From positions 1 to 52,322 of the forward strand of contig DATNQN010000014.1 in assembly GCA_036703985.1 (NCBI GenBank): a stretch of 52,322 nucleotides of DNA. Direction: 5' to 3'. Made by a program: the position numbers and the translations under genes. The notes below the pieces were generated by a model that saw nothing but the letters and a program-made list of their open reading frames with translations, had not been told where the DNA came from and did no database searches. Each line of letters opens with the position of its first letter. The first letter of the stretch is position 1. This DNA is from Leptolyngbyaceae cyanobacterium (GTDB taxonomy: Bacteria; Cyanobacteriota; Cyanobacteriia; Cyanobacteriales; Aerosakkonemataceae). Of this stretch, positions 1 through 10,150 are shown piece by piece.

Positions 1-30
1 TGGATCTGCCCCCTGCCCCATACCCCTACC

Positions 31-1977
31 CTATTCAGGCATTACCCAATTCTGGCTCGGTAAAAAGCGAATACCAGTTCCCGCAATCATTTCTTTGATT
101 TTTTCGTTAATTTCCTGTTCAGAAAGATCGTTAGTAATCAAAAATTTGAGAATCTCGAAAGAGGGAGTATTGGTTTGAAAATAGCCGCCGTGAACGTCAA
201 TTTTCGTGAACCCCTGGAAAATATAAAAAATGGTGTTCAACAAATCGATTAATAGGGCGTTATAACAATTCATGTTCCAACAGACACCATTCACACCTCC
301 CCAACCTGAATTAAGTTTCATTTCCGAACAATCTAAGTAATTGAATTTGCGAAATAGTTCGTAAGAAGAAGTTGGTTTAACTGCTGGTTCGGAAGTTAAG
401 ATAACGCGAAACCAGGGATAATGCTCTATAGATTGTTTATCATCATATCCGATGGCTTGGCGATTTTCTTTAGCGTGTTTGTTCGGGTCTTTTTCCCGTT
501 GTAAATAAACATTGCCCAGCCGCATTCCTGACATTTCAATGCTGGGTTCGGTAAACCAGTTGATAATTGCCGAAAGATAGCGTAAAACGATATCGCGATC
601 GCTGGACATTAAAAATATTCGATCGCAACGGCGAATTGCCGATCGCACGTAATTATTCCGACCTTCCCGCAACATTTCCAAGGGAATATCGGGGGAAAAC
701 AAAATCAACTTGGCCAGGTCAAAATATTCTCCGAATAAACTAGGATCTTCTCTTTTGCTATCAACGCGATCGTTAACTTGTAAAGTATGGTGCTTACCCT
801 CAATATGAGACACTTGCTTAAAATCTGGCAGGATCGCTTCTAAATCATCCTTCCCGAATTTATCGGACAAAATCCTCAGGGTAGTAACTAACACTAAACA
901 TCCCATACTGTGACCGACTAAATTTACCTTTAAGGGTGTTGGCTTATTTTGTTTTGCTGGCGAATTTTCCTTTTTATTCAGTGCATTATCCAAGCGCCAG
1001 AAAAACTCCGCTAAATCTGGTGCGCCGTAGTGAATTGCGCGATAGCGATCGCGTTGATAAACCAACAATCTCAACAGCAAAAAAGCTAGCAGCCAAAATA
1101 TAAAAGTAAATATGATAATTGAGGAAAATTGAACCGTTGAATTAACTCCAATAGAAAAGTTATGCCAAATTAAATTGGCTAACTTTCCTAAACCATTGAA
1201 GAGTGGAAATCCCAACCATTGCAATGCCAAAGTAAAAATAGTACCTGCAATAGCTGATGCAGCAGTCAAAACTAGTAAAAATTTTCCTACTTTATCCCAA
1301 TTCTTCCGAAAATCTAGATAAAGAGAAGGGCTGACAAAAGGAGCTTCGCTCGGCCATTGATAACCGATATATAAATGCTTATTTTCTGTTTGTTTATTTT
1401 GCTGATTTAAAGATTCTGCTTCGTCAATAAATCCTTGATAAAAACCTTTGGCTTCATTGGCGTAACCATGAGTTCTTAAAGTTAAATATTCAAAATTGCC
1501 ATTCCGGATCAGTTGCGCCAATTCATCTATATTAAAGAGTGGCCGAAACCGAGAAATTCGCAATTTTGTAGGCAAATAACGATTGATTCCTAAAGATACA
1601 TTAGCCGTACTGGTCACTAAAAAAACGTTATCATATTTCGTATCTGCATAAATCTCAAAATTTCGGCCAATAGCTTGGGTAAAATTCTGGCTTTTCCATT
1701 TATTGAGAGTGTCAATTACAAATTTGCGATCGACTGCCTCTGTAAAAAATTCATAATTTGTCAATTTGGATTGTGATTTTAAACGTTCGACAATCGCTTC
1801 TTCTGAGGGGAGTTCATGGGCTAATTGCACGATTTTTGCTTTTGTCCACCAATCAGAAAAAGGTGCTGCATTATCCATAATTGATTGCAGCCATTCTCGA
1901 TCGTTTTTTCCTTGGACGCCACTTTTCCATTGCCAAGGTAAAGAAAAGGTTTTGAGTTCTTGTAACTGCATATTCAT
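31..1977 (-). CDS. Membrane-associated alpha/beta hydrolase (lipase-like)
   Basis: Predicted 648-residue protein. Two hydrophobic segments (about residues 230-255 and 284-307) suggest that it sits in the membrane. After them comes a nucleophile elbow, LVGHSMGCLV, with Ser357 as the likely catalytic serine. An upstream HG pair (RTHGY, residues 168-172) could form the oxyanion side, as in alpha/beta hydrolases. The N-terminal ~220 residues and the C-terminal ~200 residues are not recognisable to me. The motif layout (HG, then IGYQWPSE, then GHSxG) matches the hydrolase at 46339-47673, so the two are probably distant relatives. The substrate is unknown; a lipid or ester is a guess from the fold. 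The ATG at codon 3 is an alternative start. Confidence 0.75.
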   Translation of the reverse strand: MNMQLQELKTFSLPWQWKSGVQGKNDREWLQSIMDNAAPFSDWWTKAKIVQLAHELPSEEAIVERLKSQSKLTNYEFFTEAVDRKFVIDTLNKWKSQNFTQAIGRNFEIYADTKYDNVFLVTSTANVSLGINRYLPTKLRISRFRPLFNIDELAQLIRNGNFEYLTLRTHGYANEAKGFYQGFIDEAESLNQQNKQTENKHLYIGYQWPSEAPFVSPSLYLDFRKNWDKVGKFLLVLTAASAIAGTIFTLALQWLGFPLFNGLGKLANLIWHNFSIGVNSTVQFSSIIIFTFIFWLLAFLLLRLLVYQRDRYRAIHYGAPDLAEFFWRLDNALNKKENSPAKQNKPTPLKVNLVGHSMGCLVLVTTLRILSDKFGKDDLEAILPDFKQVSHIEGKHHTLQVNDRVDSKREDPSLFGEYFDLAKLILFSPDIPLEMLREGRNNYVRSAIRRCDRIFLMSSDRDIVLRYLSAIINWFTEPSIEMSGMRLGNVYLQREKDPNKHAKENRQAIGYDDKQSIEHYPWFRVILTSEPAVKPTSSYELFRKFNYLDCSEMKLNSGWGGVNGVCWNMNCYNALLIDLLNTIFYIFQGFTKIDVHGGYFQTNTPSFEILKFLITNDLSEQEINEKIKEMIAGTGIRFLPSQNWVMPE

Positions 1978-2323
1978 ATCTGATTATGATGAGGATTGCC
2001 CGATCGCAAACTGTCTAACCAATTTGGCAGCGCGATCGCAAAAATATCAGTATTTTTGACAAAATAGCTAGTCTCTTCACTAACCAAATAATCGGCATTT
2101 AGTCAGTGAAAACCGCTAAATCTGTGGAATTGCCCTGGATTAGCTTACAGTAAACTTACTTAGTTATATCTAATGTTTATCTTAATCAGCGATGAAATAG
2201 TATGGCCTCACCCGATCGCGGGAGAGGGAAAATTACGTAAAAAAGGGAGATTAAGTCATCTTACCTTCCTATCTCCCCTATTTTCCCTATTTTTTTGAGC
2301 CTCGGTCTTTAAAATTAGGTAAA
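1978..2323. other. Intergenic region between hydrolase and TPR gene
   Basis: No credible ORF. It contains one HIP1 octamer near 2031 and, next to the TPR gene end, the terminator hairpin listed separately. Confidence 0.6.
2238..2280 (-). terminator. Rho-independent terminator of the TPR gene
   Basis: Read on the minus strand, AGGGGAGAT pairs with ATCTCCCT and is followed directly by a run of six T. It lies about 45 bases past the stop of the TPR gene. Stem plus U-tract is the classical intrinsic terminator layout. Confidence 0.65.
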
Positions 2324-3499
2324 TTACCGTTGTAGTTGTCTGAGCGCAGCGTCGGCTCTTTCCATACCTTCCTTGACATTTTGGCGCTGGAAAACTTTGC
2401 GAGCTTGCTTAAAAGCTGCGATCGCAGCTTCCACTTCTCCTCTATTGCTCAATGCCACTCCCAGATTATAGTGGACGTAACCTTGGTCGGGTGCGATTTC
2501 CGCTAAGCGCCGATAGACACTAACTGCTTGGGAAAAATCTCGCTGCTGTAAGAAAATTTGACCGATTCCATTGTGCGCTTCTACTAATTTATTATCCAAT
2601 GACACGGCCTGCTGATAAGCTGCCAAAGCTGCGGATAAATTATTCTGAGATTGCCAAAGGTTGCCAATTTCTAACTGAATTTGAGCATTACGCGGTTCTA
2701 ATTTCGCTGCACGTTCCAAAGCAGCGATCGCTTCCCGTTGGTTCCCTTGACCTAAGTAAGCAGATGCTACACTTATTTGCAAACTACTATCTTTAGGATC
2801 GAGAGCGATCGCTCTTTCGAGTACGTTGATCGCATCTTGATATCGCTTCTGCTCTAGAAGGATAGTTGCGATCGACTTGCGAATTTCTACGCTTTTCGGA
2901 TCGAGTTTAATCGCTTCCTCATAAGCTGACAAAGCACCTTGGGGATCTCTTTGGCGAAGTAGTACGACACCCAATCCCATATAAGCATTAGCGTTATTGC
3001 GATTAAGTTGGATAGCGCGGCGATATTCAGCGGCTGCTCCCGCATTATCGTTTAAATTAGCCAGAGTATAGCCCAGCGCATAGTGAAAATCATCATTTTT
3101 CGAGTCCAGTTCAATAGCTTGACGATAAGCTTCCGCTGCTTTCTGGTAATTTCCCTGACGTGCTTGTAAATATCCGATCGCAGAAAAAACACGGGCATTT
3201 TTGCCATCTAAGTTAGCCGCTTGTTGATAAATGCCGATCGCTCTCGAAAAATTACCAGCATCTACCAACTCTCGTCCTTCTTCTAGAAGTTCCTTTAGTC
3301 GATCGTTGGCAGGCTGCCGCTCATCCGTATTACTGTTATTGTTATCCTCGATTTGGAAATCCTGCGCTTGGGCAAATTGTGGGGCGGCTACCGCCAACCC
3401 TCCCAACAGCAGGAGACTAATTAACAATGGGATATGTTTTGGCACGGTAGATTTTCCTTGTATTTTTGCCCAACGTGAGAATGTTACTATTCGTTGCAT
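2324..3499 (-). CDS. Secreted or anchored tetratricopeptide-repeat protein
   Basis: 391 residues. A hydrophobic stretch at about residues 24-45 ending AQAQD looks like a signal peptide, preceded by a basic N-terminus. A short Asn/Asp-rich linker leads into roughly nine consecutive TPR units (about 65-390), each with the expected small and large residues (for example AIELDSKNDDFHYALGYTLA, AIKLDPKSVEIRKSIATILL). TPR arrays act as protein-binding scaffolds, here probably in the periplasm. No enzymatic domain is visible. It stands alone, with its own terminator downstream. Confidence 0.85.
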   Translation of the reverse strand: MQRIVTFSRWAKIQGKSTVPKHIPLLISLLLLGGLAVAAPQFAQAQDFQIEDNNNSNTDERQPANDRLKELLEEGRELVDAGNFSRAIGIYQQAANLDGKNARVFSAIGYLQARQGNYQKAAEAYRQAIELDSKNDDFHYALGYTLANLNDNAGAAAEYRRAIQLNRNNANAYMGLGVVLLRQRDPQGALSAYEEAIKLDPKSVEIRKSIATILLEQKRYQDAINVLERAIALDPKDSSLQISVASAYLGQGNQREAIAALERAAKLEPRNAQIQLEIGNLWQSQNNLSAALAAYQQAVSLDNKLVEAHNGIGQIFLQQRDFSQAVSVYRRLAEIAPDQGYVHYNLGVALSNRGEVEAAIAAFKQARKVFQRQNVKEGMERADAALRQLQR

Positions 3500-3864
3500 A
3501 TTTAATCAGGAATAAGTCAATTTGGGAACCCACTAAGTATAAAAGTCTTAAATCACTGAAATTTTAGCTGCTGCTGAACTCAACCATACGAGTTTAGCGT
3601 TTGCGATCCATTCCCCAGAAACTAACGCCAAAAATCAGCATCTATCTATTTATATTTGATGTTCCTTGCCATACTGGAATACGTATAACAGACTGTATTT
3701 TTGTTTGAAATAAGACACCATCTACTTCAACTACATTACTCTTACTAGTTTGCCCAGATGTCATATTAATTTTTCTACTTCTGGGAAATTTTGTAATTGT
3801 CAAAGCTTCATCAATAGACTATAGCGATTTAAATGCTGTTTTTACTTAATTTTTGCCGTCCATG
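3500..3864. other. Intergenic region with a possible gene remnant
   Basis: AT-rich. On the minus strand an open frame runs from about 3834 to 3642; its only ATG is at 3764 and gives 40 residues, including NVVEVDGVLFQTKIQSVIRI. The composition looks protein-like, but the frame is closed by a stop just upstream, so it could be the tail of a decayed gene. I recognise no family. Confidence 0.3.
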
Positions 3865-5607
3865 TCAAGGTCTTTGAGTTTGCTGCCACAGAAGCGCGAT
3901 CGCTAATCGCACGGCGGAACCAACTGTAGATAGCCTCGCCGTATCTGTTGCCGTTTTTTCCCAGCGTAAAAGGTGCTGTTGAAAGGATTGGTCTCTTTGC
4001 GCTCGCCTCAGAATTGCTTGCCCGATAATTTTCTTTTGAATTTCCTCTGTGGAAATCCCATGACGTTTGAGATAATCAATTAATCTCTGCACGCTATCGA
4101 CGAAATTTTCTGGTTCTTGAGACATCAAAATTGCTTCGATTTGGCGAACTACCTCTTGATATATTTGGTTTTGTTTATCGGATAAAAGTTTTGCTTTTAC
4201 TTGGCGAGCGATCGGTGGTTGTTCTGGTGCTTCTGCATCCACTTCGGCTTCTAATATATTTAACAATCTAAGAATTTTGTCCCGTCTAAGATCGAGCTTT
4301 CTCACCATTTCCGGGTAGATTTGCAAAATGCGCCCGCGCACGATTTTGGCATTGACTAATCGATTTGATGCTAATCTTAGCTGATATTGACCTGCCGTTG
4401 AATCAAAAGATTTAATTGTTAAGTTAAGTTCGGCAGATTCTTGTTCAATTTGAGCCAAAGTAAAAACTATAGCTTCCCAATTAGGTGCTTCTTTCAAATC
4501 AATTTCAATATTAGAGCTATCTTCTCGATACTGTTGGGCTAATTCTCCTGCTTCCAAATCTCTACCAACTGGATAGCGTTGAGTTGGGCTTTTAGTAGAA
4601 TAATTAAATTGAGTAAATACGTAACGGCACTCTATTTTATCGAGGTCTACATCTTCTAAATGCCAATTATCAATACAAATACCTGTCATTTGCGCCCGTT
4701 CTAAATTGGTGCGAATCAAATGAGTTTCTAGTAAATAAGCTTCGCTTAAATCGCTTTCGCTCAAATTAGAATCGCTCAAATAAGCACCGGAAAGGTCTGC
4801 TCTTCTTAAATCTGCTCCTCGCAAATTGGCTTCGGTTAAATCGGCTCTGAGTAATAACACATCTTGCAAGTTAGCACGCAACAAATAAGCTTTTCGCAAA
4901 CTAGTTTTTAATAAATAAGCGCCTGCTAAATTAGCTCGACTTAAGTCAGCGCTGTTGAGGCTAGCTTCGCTGAGATCTGCACCAGTCAGGACTACCCGAT
5001 GCAAATCTGCTTGATTCAAATTAGCCGATCGCAAACAAACACCAGTTAAATTGGCTTCTGTCAGATTACTTCTAATTAAAATTGCGTCTCGCAGATTGGC
5101 AGCTTCTAAAGTAGCTTCTCGCAAATTAGCATTAGTGAGATTAGCGTTGATCAAGGATGCTCGACGGAGATTCGCCTCCATCAATTCTGCTCTCATCAAC
5201 TGGGTATCATGTAATTTGCTTCGTTCCAGATTAGTTTGATCCAGTTTGGCTCCTTGCAGATCTGCACCACTGAGATCGGCTTCTTCCAAAACTGCCCAAT
5301 TTAAGTCAGTTTCTTGTAAGTGAGCGAGTCGCAAATCGGCTTTGGTAAGATTTGCACCGCTGAGAATTGCTTGATTGAGATTTGCACTAGTGAGGGTAGC
5401 GTGGCGGAGATCTGCTTGACGAAGGCAGGCTCCCGATAGTTTGGCACGACTCAAAAATGACCAACTAAGGTTAACACCTGTTAAGTTAGCTCCCGTCAGG
5501 TCGAGATCCTGCAAATTAACGCCGGTGAGAATTGCTCCACTCAGGTCGATGTGGGCAAAATCCCGCTCTCCTTGTTTGTAGCGAGCTAGAAAATCCTGTA
5601 CTTGCAT
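3865..5607 (-). CDS. Pentapeptide-repeat protein with C-terminal domain
   Basis: About 580 residues from the ATG at 5607, preferred because AGGTG lies 7 bases upstream; an ATG five codons earlier (5622) has no ribosome site. Residues ~12-325 are an unbroken series of A(D/N)LXX pentapeptides, predicted to fold as a right-handed quadrilateral beta-helix. The remaining ~250 residues are not repeats: they hold charged, helix-prone stretches (around 420-545) and end in a hydrophobic helix-like segment. Cyanobacteria have many such proteins of unknown role. The C-terminal part probably gives the specific function, but I cannot name it. Confidence 0.85.
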   Translation of the reverse strand: MQVQDFLARYKQGERDFAHIDLSGAILTGVNLQDLDLTGANLTGVNLSWSFLSRAKLSGACLRQADLRHATLTSANLNQAILSGANLTKADLRLAHLQETDLNWAVLEEADLSGADLQGAKLDQTNLERSKLHDTQLMRAELMEANLRRASLINANLTNANLREATLEAANLRDAILIRSNLTEANLTGVCLRSANLNQADLHRVVLTGADLSEASLNSADLSRANLAGAYLLKTSLRKAYLLRANLQDVLLLRADLTEANLRGADLRRADLSGAYLSDSNLSESDLSEAYLLETHLIRTNLERAQMTGICIDNWHLEDVDLDKIECRYVFTQFNYSTKSPTQRYPVGRDLEAGELAQQYREDSSNIEIDLKEAPNWEAIVFTLAQIEQESAELNLTIKSFDSTAGQYQLRLASNRLVNAKIVRGRILQIYPEMVRKLDLRRDKILRLLNILEAEVDAEAPEQPPIARQVKAKLLSDKQNQIYQEVVRQIEAILMSQEPENFVDSVQRLIDYLKRHGISTEEIQKKIIGQAILRRAQRDQSFQQHLLRWEKTATDTARLSTVGSAVRLAIALLWQQTQRP

Positions 5608-6082
5608 TACGACACCTAGCATAGCAGAAGTGGCAGCTTTAGCAGTGCGATCGAACTAACGAAACTGATGACTGAGGCAGTCAGTAAAAAAAAGAGAGCG
5701 GTGAGATGCTATTATAAAATGTTTTATCCTCTTCTCTACTTCAGTGCTGCCCCTCCTCATTTCATCCTGAAAATTTTTAGGGGCGAAACGATACCATAAT
5801 CTTTCGAGCATATAAAATATCTTATTAATTTCATCAGCCTTACGCCGTAACAATAGATAAGTTTTCCTAACACCTGCTAAAAAAATTTTTGGCAGTAGAC
5901 AAGCAAAACCGCCACTGAAAAGCAAAAATTTCTCGCTTTCAGTTGACGATCGAAAGAAAAAATTAAAAAGAAAATATAAATCCTTTCTTTTGAGCTTTTT
6001 AAATCCGATCTGTCATCCCTAGTTTACTAGTACGATCGAATAACTGAGGAGCTAATTATCACCCCTCACCTACTCTCACCCT
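5608..6082. other. Intergenic region, no convincing gene
   Basis: 475 bases between two minus-strand genes. An 89-codon minus-strand frame at 5656-5925 has no ribosome site and no recognisable motif, so I treat it as chance. No strong hairpin is seen. Confidence 0.5.
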
Positions 6083-7633
6083 CTAGGGTAGCCAACGAGG
6101 ATGAAAGCCGGGGATAGGTAATTGCTCTGGTTGCATTTCGGTGGGCATTTCTTCTGATGTTGAGGTAACTAGGGGTAGTAACCAAAGGGTACTGGAAGAA
6201 ACTGCTTCTTGGCTTTCGGTGCGGGGGGAATCGGACTGACCGCCTGCTGGTACTGGTGTAGTCACTGGTTGATCGAATAGTAGCGCTATCCCATCTGGTG
6301 AAAGGCTCATTCTGACGTTTCGGTGATTTGGTAGGACTAAGAGTGGTTTGACTTCGCTAGTTTTTAGGTTAACGGCGGCGATATACGGTTGTTCTTGGTA
6401 TTGTTCGCCGGGGAGTAATTTGGTGAGGAGGCAATAAATGGTTTGCCCCATCGGGTCGAATTGAGCGTCGATAATTGAGCCGGTGATTCTTAAAAGTTCT
6501 TTTTCCGTGCCTTGGTTGGTTACTAGGTAGAGCGATCGCGTATAGTCGGTGTTAAACTTGACCATTGCGGCGGCTGTACCATCTTTGCTGAAACTACTTA
6601 CCGTACCGAATTTGGGCAGAAAGTCGAGGGGTTGATCTTGGGAAATTTCTAAAGGTACGATCGCTAATCCTTCTCCTTGAGTAATTGCCAGCGTTTTACT
6701 GTCAGGAGTAATCAAAAAATCGCCTCCCGGTTGTCCTTTGAGAGGATGAGCGTTAAAGCGATCGTCATTTTCTCTTTTAACGATCCAAATCCCGAATTCC
6801 CCTGGATTGCGCCGACTTACCCGTTGGACGGCAATGGTTTGACCGTTGGCTGACAAATCGAATTGCAGATTTTGATAGTCTTTACTATCCAACACCAGCC
6901 TAATTTTTCCCGTTGGTTCTGGTTTGCTTGCTTCGACGCCCGGAGATAAAGGATTAATTCCCGTGGTCACCGTGTATAGTTTTTGGTCAAGAGTACCTTG
7001 ACGCTGGGAAGCCCGTTCGTTGGCGGTAAATAAAATTCGACGCGCATCGCCATAAGGGATAAATTCGTTGACTACCAAATCGGGCGGGGTGAGAGCGATC
7101 GGTTTTGGTTCTTTTTGATTGAGATTAATCATCATCAACCGCCCGATCTGATCTGCTTCGGTTCCGATGTAAGCAAATGCGCGATCGCGAGTGCGGAATT
7201 TGCCACTAAAAGGTTGAATTAGACCATCTTTTGAGGATGAAAAGTTTTCTGGCTGATTGAAGCGATCGGTTGCTCCTTGCAACTTTAACTCATATTCTGT
7301 TCCGTAAGGAGCAGGCCCGATTAAAGTATAAGCCATTCTCCGACCAGCCCAGCTAATTTTTCCCGGTAAGGGAGGAATAATTTGCAGGTTTTTTTCTACG
7401 CTCTCCCGATCCATCGGGCGGCTAAAAGTCAGAATGAAGCGGTTATCAACAGCACCGATTTGTTTATCTTGCCAGCTAAAATCTCGCACGCGGGGAGATG
7501 AATGATCTCCCTGCCATAATAACAGGGCAATTATTCCGCTCAGCACCAACATGATGGTAATTGCTACTCGGTCGAGCGGCTCTGACCATTTCTGCCATTT
7601 GCGATTAGGAAGTTTCAACTTGAGATTAGTCAT
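6083..7633 (-). CDS. Membrane-anchored protein with Ig-like domain and beta-propeller-like repeats
   Basis: 516 residues. One membrane helix (about 24-41) follows a basic N-terminus, so most of the protein should lie outside the cytoplasm. Residues ~50-150 look like a bacterial SbsA/Big_5 Ig-like domain (VDNRFILTFSRPMDRESVEK, then PYGTEYELKLQG). Residues ~160-460 contain repeated beta-strand units of the TolB/WD40 type (GDFLITPDSKTLAITQGEG, MSLSPDGIALLFDQP), probably a propeller. A Pro/Ser/Glu-rich tail follows. It looks like a binding or scaffold protein, not an enzyme. Its N-terminal ATG is preceded by AT-rich DNA. Confidence 0.75.
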   Translation of the reverse strand: MTNLKLKLPNRKWQKWSEPLDRVAITIMLVLSGIIALLLWQGDHSSPRVRDFSWQDKQIGAVDNRFILTFSRPMDRESVEKNLQIIPPLPGKISWAGRRMAYTLIGPAPYGTEYELKLQGATDRFNQPENFSSSKDGLIQPFSGKFRTRDRAFAYIGTEADQIGRLMMINLNQKEPKPIALTPPDLVVNEFIPYGDARRILFTANERASQRQGTLDQKLYTVTTGINPLSPGVEASKPEPTGKIRLVLDSKDYQNLQFDLSANGQTIAVQRVSRRNPGEFGIWIVKRENDDRFNAHPLKGQPGGDFLITPDSKTLAITQGEGLAIVPLEISQDQPLDFLPKFGTVSSFSKDGTAAAMVKFNTDYTRSLYLVTNQGTEKELLRITGSIIDAQFDPMGQTIYCLLTKLLPGEQYQEQPYIAAVNLKTSEVKPLLVLPNHRNVRMSLSPDGIALLFDQPVTTPVPAGGQSDSPRTESQEAVSSSTLWLLPLVTSTSEEMPTEMQPEQLPIPGFHPRWLP

Positions 7634-7801
7634 TGGTTAATCGATTTTAGATTTTCGATTTTTGATTTATGCTACCCAACAGGATATAGGTTTGATAATT
7701 TGAGAGCATATATTTATTTAGATTTCCCTTGAATCAAGAAAATCTAAAATTAGTTCATTAAGAGCCATTAGTCAATAGTCAGTGACCGATCGCAAATTAC
7801 A

Positions 7802-7822
7802 AATGACCAATGACCAATGACC
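7802..7822. repeat. Heptamer tandem repeat (AATGACC x3)
   Basis: Three consecutive copies of AATGACC in the spacer between two minus-strand genes. This belongs to the short tandemly repeated repeats common in filamentous cyanobacteria. The same heptamer, read on the other strand, occurs at 18656-18683. Confidence 0.8.
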
Positions 7823-7831
7823 GATAACAAA

Positions 7832-8773
7832 CTAATAATCGTAGGGATTTTTGGGTTCGGGAATGGGGGTGAGAGAGTTAGCTTGAATGGTTAATTGTCG
7901 TTTATCGCCAAAAGTTTCCGCGATCATCATGCCTTCGATTTCTAACCATTTATCTGGTTGATAAGCACTGCGGGAGGTATTGAGTTTAACTGGTAAACCA
8001 ATAGGATAAGCGTCGGCGGCGCAGCAGGTAAGTACGAAGCGAGATAGTAACAGATAATTGTCTGGTAATTCTTTGGGATGTACGACGAATCCTTTGACTT
8101 TTACTTTTTGTCCGGCGTAGGCATCTGGTTCGGGATAGGTATTGAGGGTGCGTACCCAGTCAATTAGCGATCGCTCTTCCGGTTTTTTGGCGCTGCGGAA
8201 TTCTTGAGGTTGCGATCGCGTCATTAACAAAGTATCGGTAACCCCTCTTTCCAGCGCAGTTTGACTATTAAACACGCGAGGGGTAATCAGGAATCCCAGA
8301 ATGGCAGTTATCAGCAGCAAAGTGCTACTCCATCCCAGGGGAAAAACGGTGATATGCTGGTTTTGAGAATAGGAAGGATAAGTTTTTTCCGATATCAATT
8401 CATCTTGAAAATTTAACAGCCTAGACATCAAGGAAAATCCCTTTTTGAACCCGGCAATTTGCAGCAGTAACCCACCTACGGTAATGACTAACCACAGCAA
8501 ATAAGCAATTAATCCTTTTCCTACATTCTTAGGTATGCGATCGAGGGTTTGCTGGGTATAAACCAGGGAAAGTGCTTTTAAAGAGCCGATCGATAATAGT
8601 ACGAATCCTGCCACAATTACTAACCAAAAGTAATCGGGGTGGATCAACAAGTATAGTTTACCAGTAACCCAGTATTTCAAAAGCAAAATACCCCAAGCGA
8701 TGATGGTGATGACATCTAACCAAGGCAATAAGGTATTTTGAAATTTATATTTGAGCTTAGTAGTTGAGTTCAT
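7832..8773 (-). CDS. TIGR03943-type membrane protein, partner of permease
   Basis: 313 residues with about four membrane helices (roughly 14-33, 47-66, 88-108, 147-165) and a C-terminal soluble domain. That domain contains VKVKGFVVHPKELPDNYLLLSR and the cysteine motif LTCCAADAYPIG. This layout matches the TIGR03943/YcgQ family, whose genes usually lie next to a DUF318 permease, as here (69 bases apart, same strand). The CC pair suggests metal or redox chemistry, which is inference. The two genes probably form one operon with the permease first. Confidence 0.8.
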   Translation of the reverse strand: MNSTTKLKYKFQNTLLPWLDVITIIAWGILLLKYWVTGKLYLLIHPDYFWLVIVAGFVLLSIGSLKALSLVYTQQTLDRIPKNVGKGLIAYLLWLVITVGGLLLQIAGFKKGFSLMSRLLNFQDELISEKTYPSYSQNQHITVFPLGWSSTLLLITAILGFLITPRVFNSQTALERGVTDTLLMTRSQPQEFRSAKKPEERSLIDWVRTLNTYPEPDAYAGQKVKVKGFVVHPKELPDNYLLLSRFVLTCCAADAYPIGLPVKLNTSRSAYQPDKWLEIEGMMIAETFGDKRQLTIQANSLTPIPEPKNPYDY

Positions 8774-8777
8774 CGAT

Positions 8778-8798
8778 GAGGAGTGAGGAGTGAGGAGT
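8778..8798. repeat. Heptamer tandem repeat (GAGGAGT x3)
   Basis: Three exact copies of GAGGAGT in the short spacer between the permease and its partner gene, just upstream of the partner's start. A single related copy lies upstream of the permease near 9890. Same class as the other heptamer arrays in the window. Confidence 0.75.
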
Positions 8799-8842
8799 GA
8801 GTTTACGTTAACTACGAGATATTCACCAAACAGTAAAGTTAG

Positions 8843-9874
8843 TTAGTATGCTATTTGATAAAGTAGGGTAAACAAAAAAGTAAGCAATGCTGCTAAACCC
8901 AAGAAATAAATCACCGCTCTGCTCTTGAATATCGATAACATTAAACCAATTGCTTTCAGGTCGATCATCGGGCCAAATACTAGAAAGGCCAACACGGAAG
9001 CAGGGGTAAATACAGAAGCAAACGAAAGAGCAAAAAAGGAATCGACGGTGGAACAAATCGATACTACTGCTGCCAGTACCATCATGGCCAAAATGGAAGT
9101 GACGGGACTTTGACCTAAACCGAGAATCACTTCGCGGGGAATCAGTACTTGAATAGTGGCAGCTATAGCGCTTCCCACCACTAATACTGCCCCTAATTCC
9201 CTGAGTTCTTGCACTGTATTATCTAAAAACAAACGCAGGCGGTATTTGGTTGGTTTATTAGTTGATAAAAAACCAGAATTTCCGGCAAATGTGGCTGCAT
9301 CCATCCGCATTACTTGACCGGGCTGCGTTAATAAAAAAGTACCCGATTGCAATAAAGCTGGTATTGGTTCTTCTGGTAAAGATGTATTAGCCCATGCTAC
9401 TCGCTGTTTGGGTGCTGGGATGAGGTTAGCTACTTGTTGTTGCAAAATCGGTCGCAAGTCGGTCTGTACGCTAAATACCCATCCTACAATGGTGGCGATC
9501 GTCAGGGAAAATAGTACTCGCAGTACGACAATTTCCGGTTGGTCTCGAAATGCCGTCCAAGTTGCCCAAATTACGATCGGATTAATAGTAGGGGCTGCTA
9601 GTAAAAAACCGATTGCTACTGGTGTGGGTACTCCCTGAATTAACAGCCGCCTCGCTACTGGTACGTTGCCACATTCGCACACCGGAAACAAAAACCCTAC
9701 TAAGCTGCCTGCTAAAGCCCCCAGCAAAGGGTTTTGAGGCATTGATTTACTCAGTTTGCCTTCGTCGATAAATAATAGCAGCACGCCTGAAAAGATTACC
9801 CCAAGCAGTAGAAAGGGCATCGCTTCTACTAGCAAACTCAGGAATAGGGTAAAACCATTGTTTAATTGATTCAT
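8843..9874 (-). CDS. DUF318/YraQ-type permease
   Basis: 343 residues from the ATG at 9874, chosen because it begins right before the first membrane helix (MNQLNNGFTLFLSLL); an ATG 15 codons earlier (9919) is also possible. About eight membrane helices. The family signature is clear: FLFPVCECGNVPVARRLLIQG followed by FLLAAPTINPIVIWATW, and near the end STVDSFFALSFASVFTPASV. A long loop in the middle (~170-220) is polar. Relatives include the arsenic permease ArsP and YcgR; the substrate here is unknown. It probably acts with the TIGR03943-type protein encoded next to it. Confidence 0.85.
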   Translation of the reverse strand: MNQLNNGFTLFLSLLVEAMPFLLLGVIFSGVLLLFIDEGKLSKSMPQNPLLGALAGSLVGFLFPVCECGNVPVARRLLIQGVPTPVAIGFLLAAPTINPIVIWATWTAFRDQPEIVVLRVLFSLTIATIVGWVFSVQTDLRPILQQQVANLIPAPKQRVAWANTSLPEEPIPALLQSGTFLLTQPGQVMRMDAATFAGNSGFLSTNKPTKYRLRLFLDNTVQELRELGAVLVVGSAIAATIQVLIPREVILGLGQSPVTSILAMMVLAAVVSICSTVDSFFALSFASVFTPASVLAFLVFGPMIDLKAIGLMLSIFKSRAVIYFLGLAALLTFLFTLLYQIAY

Positions 9875-10150
9875 TCGATCGATTTGTGGTGAGGAGTGTT
9901 GTCTGTAAGCGTTTGTCAAGTCATTTTAACTAATTCGGGCGTCTTGGGGAGGAAAGGGAAAAGGGAGAGGAAAAGTATTATACGCCCTTTTTCCTTTTTC
10001 CTTTTTCACCCACAGGGGCGAAGTAACCCCTGAAAATAGCCAGTACCTTGGAAAAGAGTAATAAAAATAACCAAAAAATTTGACTTAGATTACAGGGAAT
10101 CATATACCTGTTTTTGATAGTCATTTTAGAATGTTTAAACTAAGCTTTTT

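Noticed and set aside
5656-5925. 89-codon minus-strand frame
   Set aside because: No ribosome site, no family motif, and composition like the surrounding non-coding DNA.
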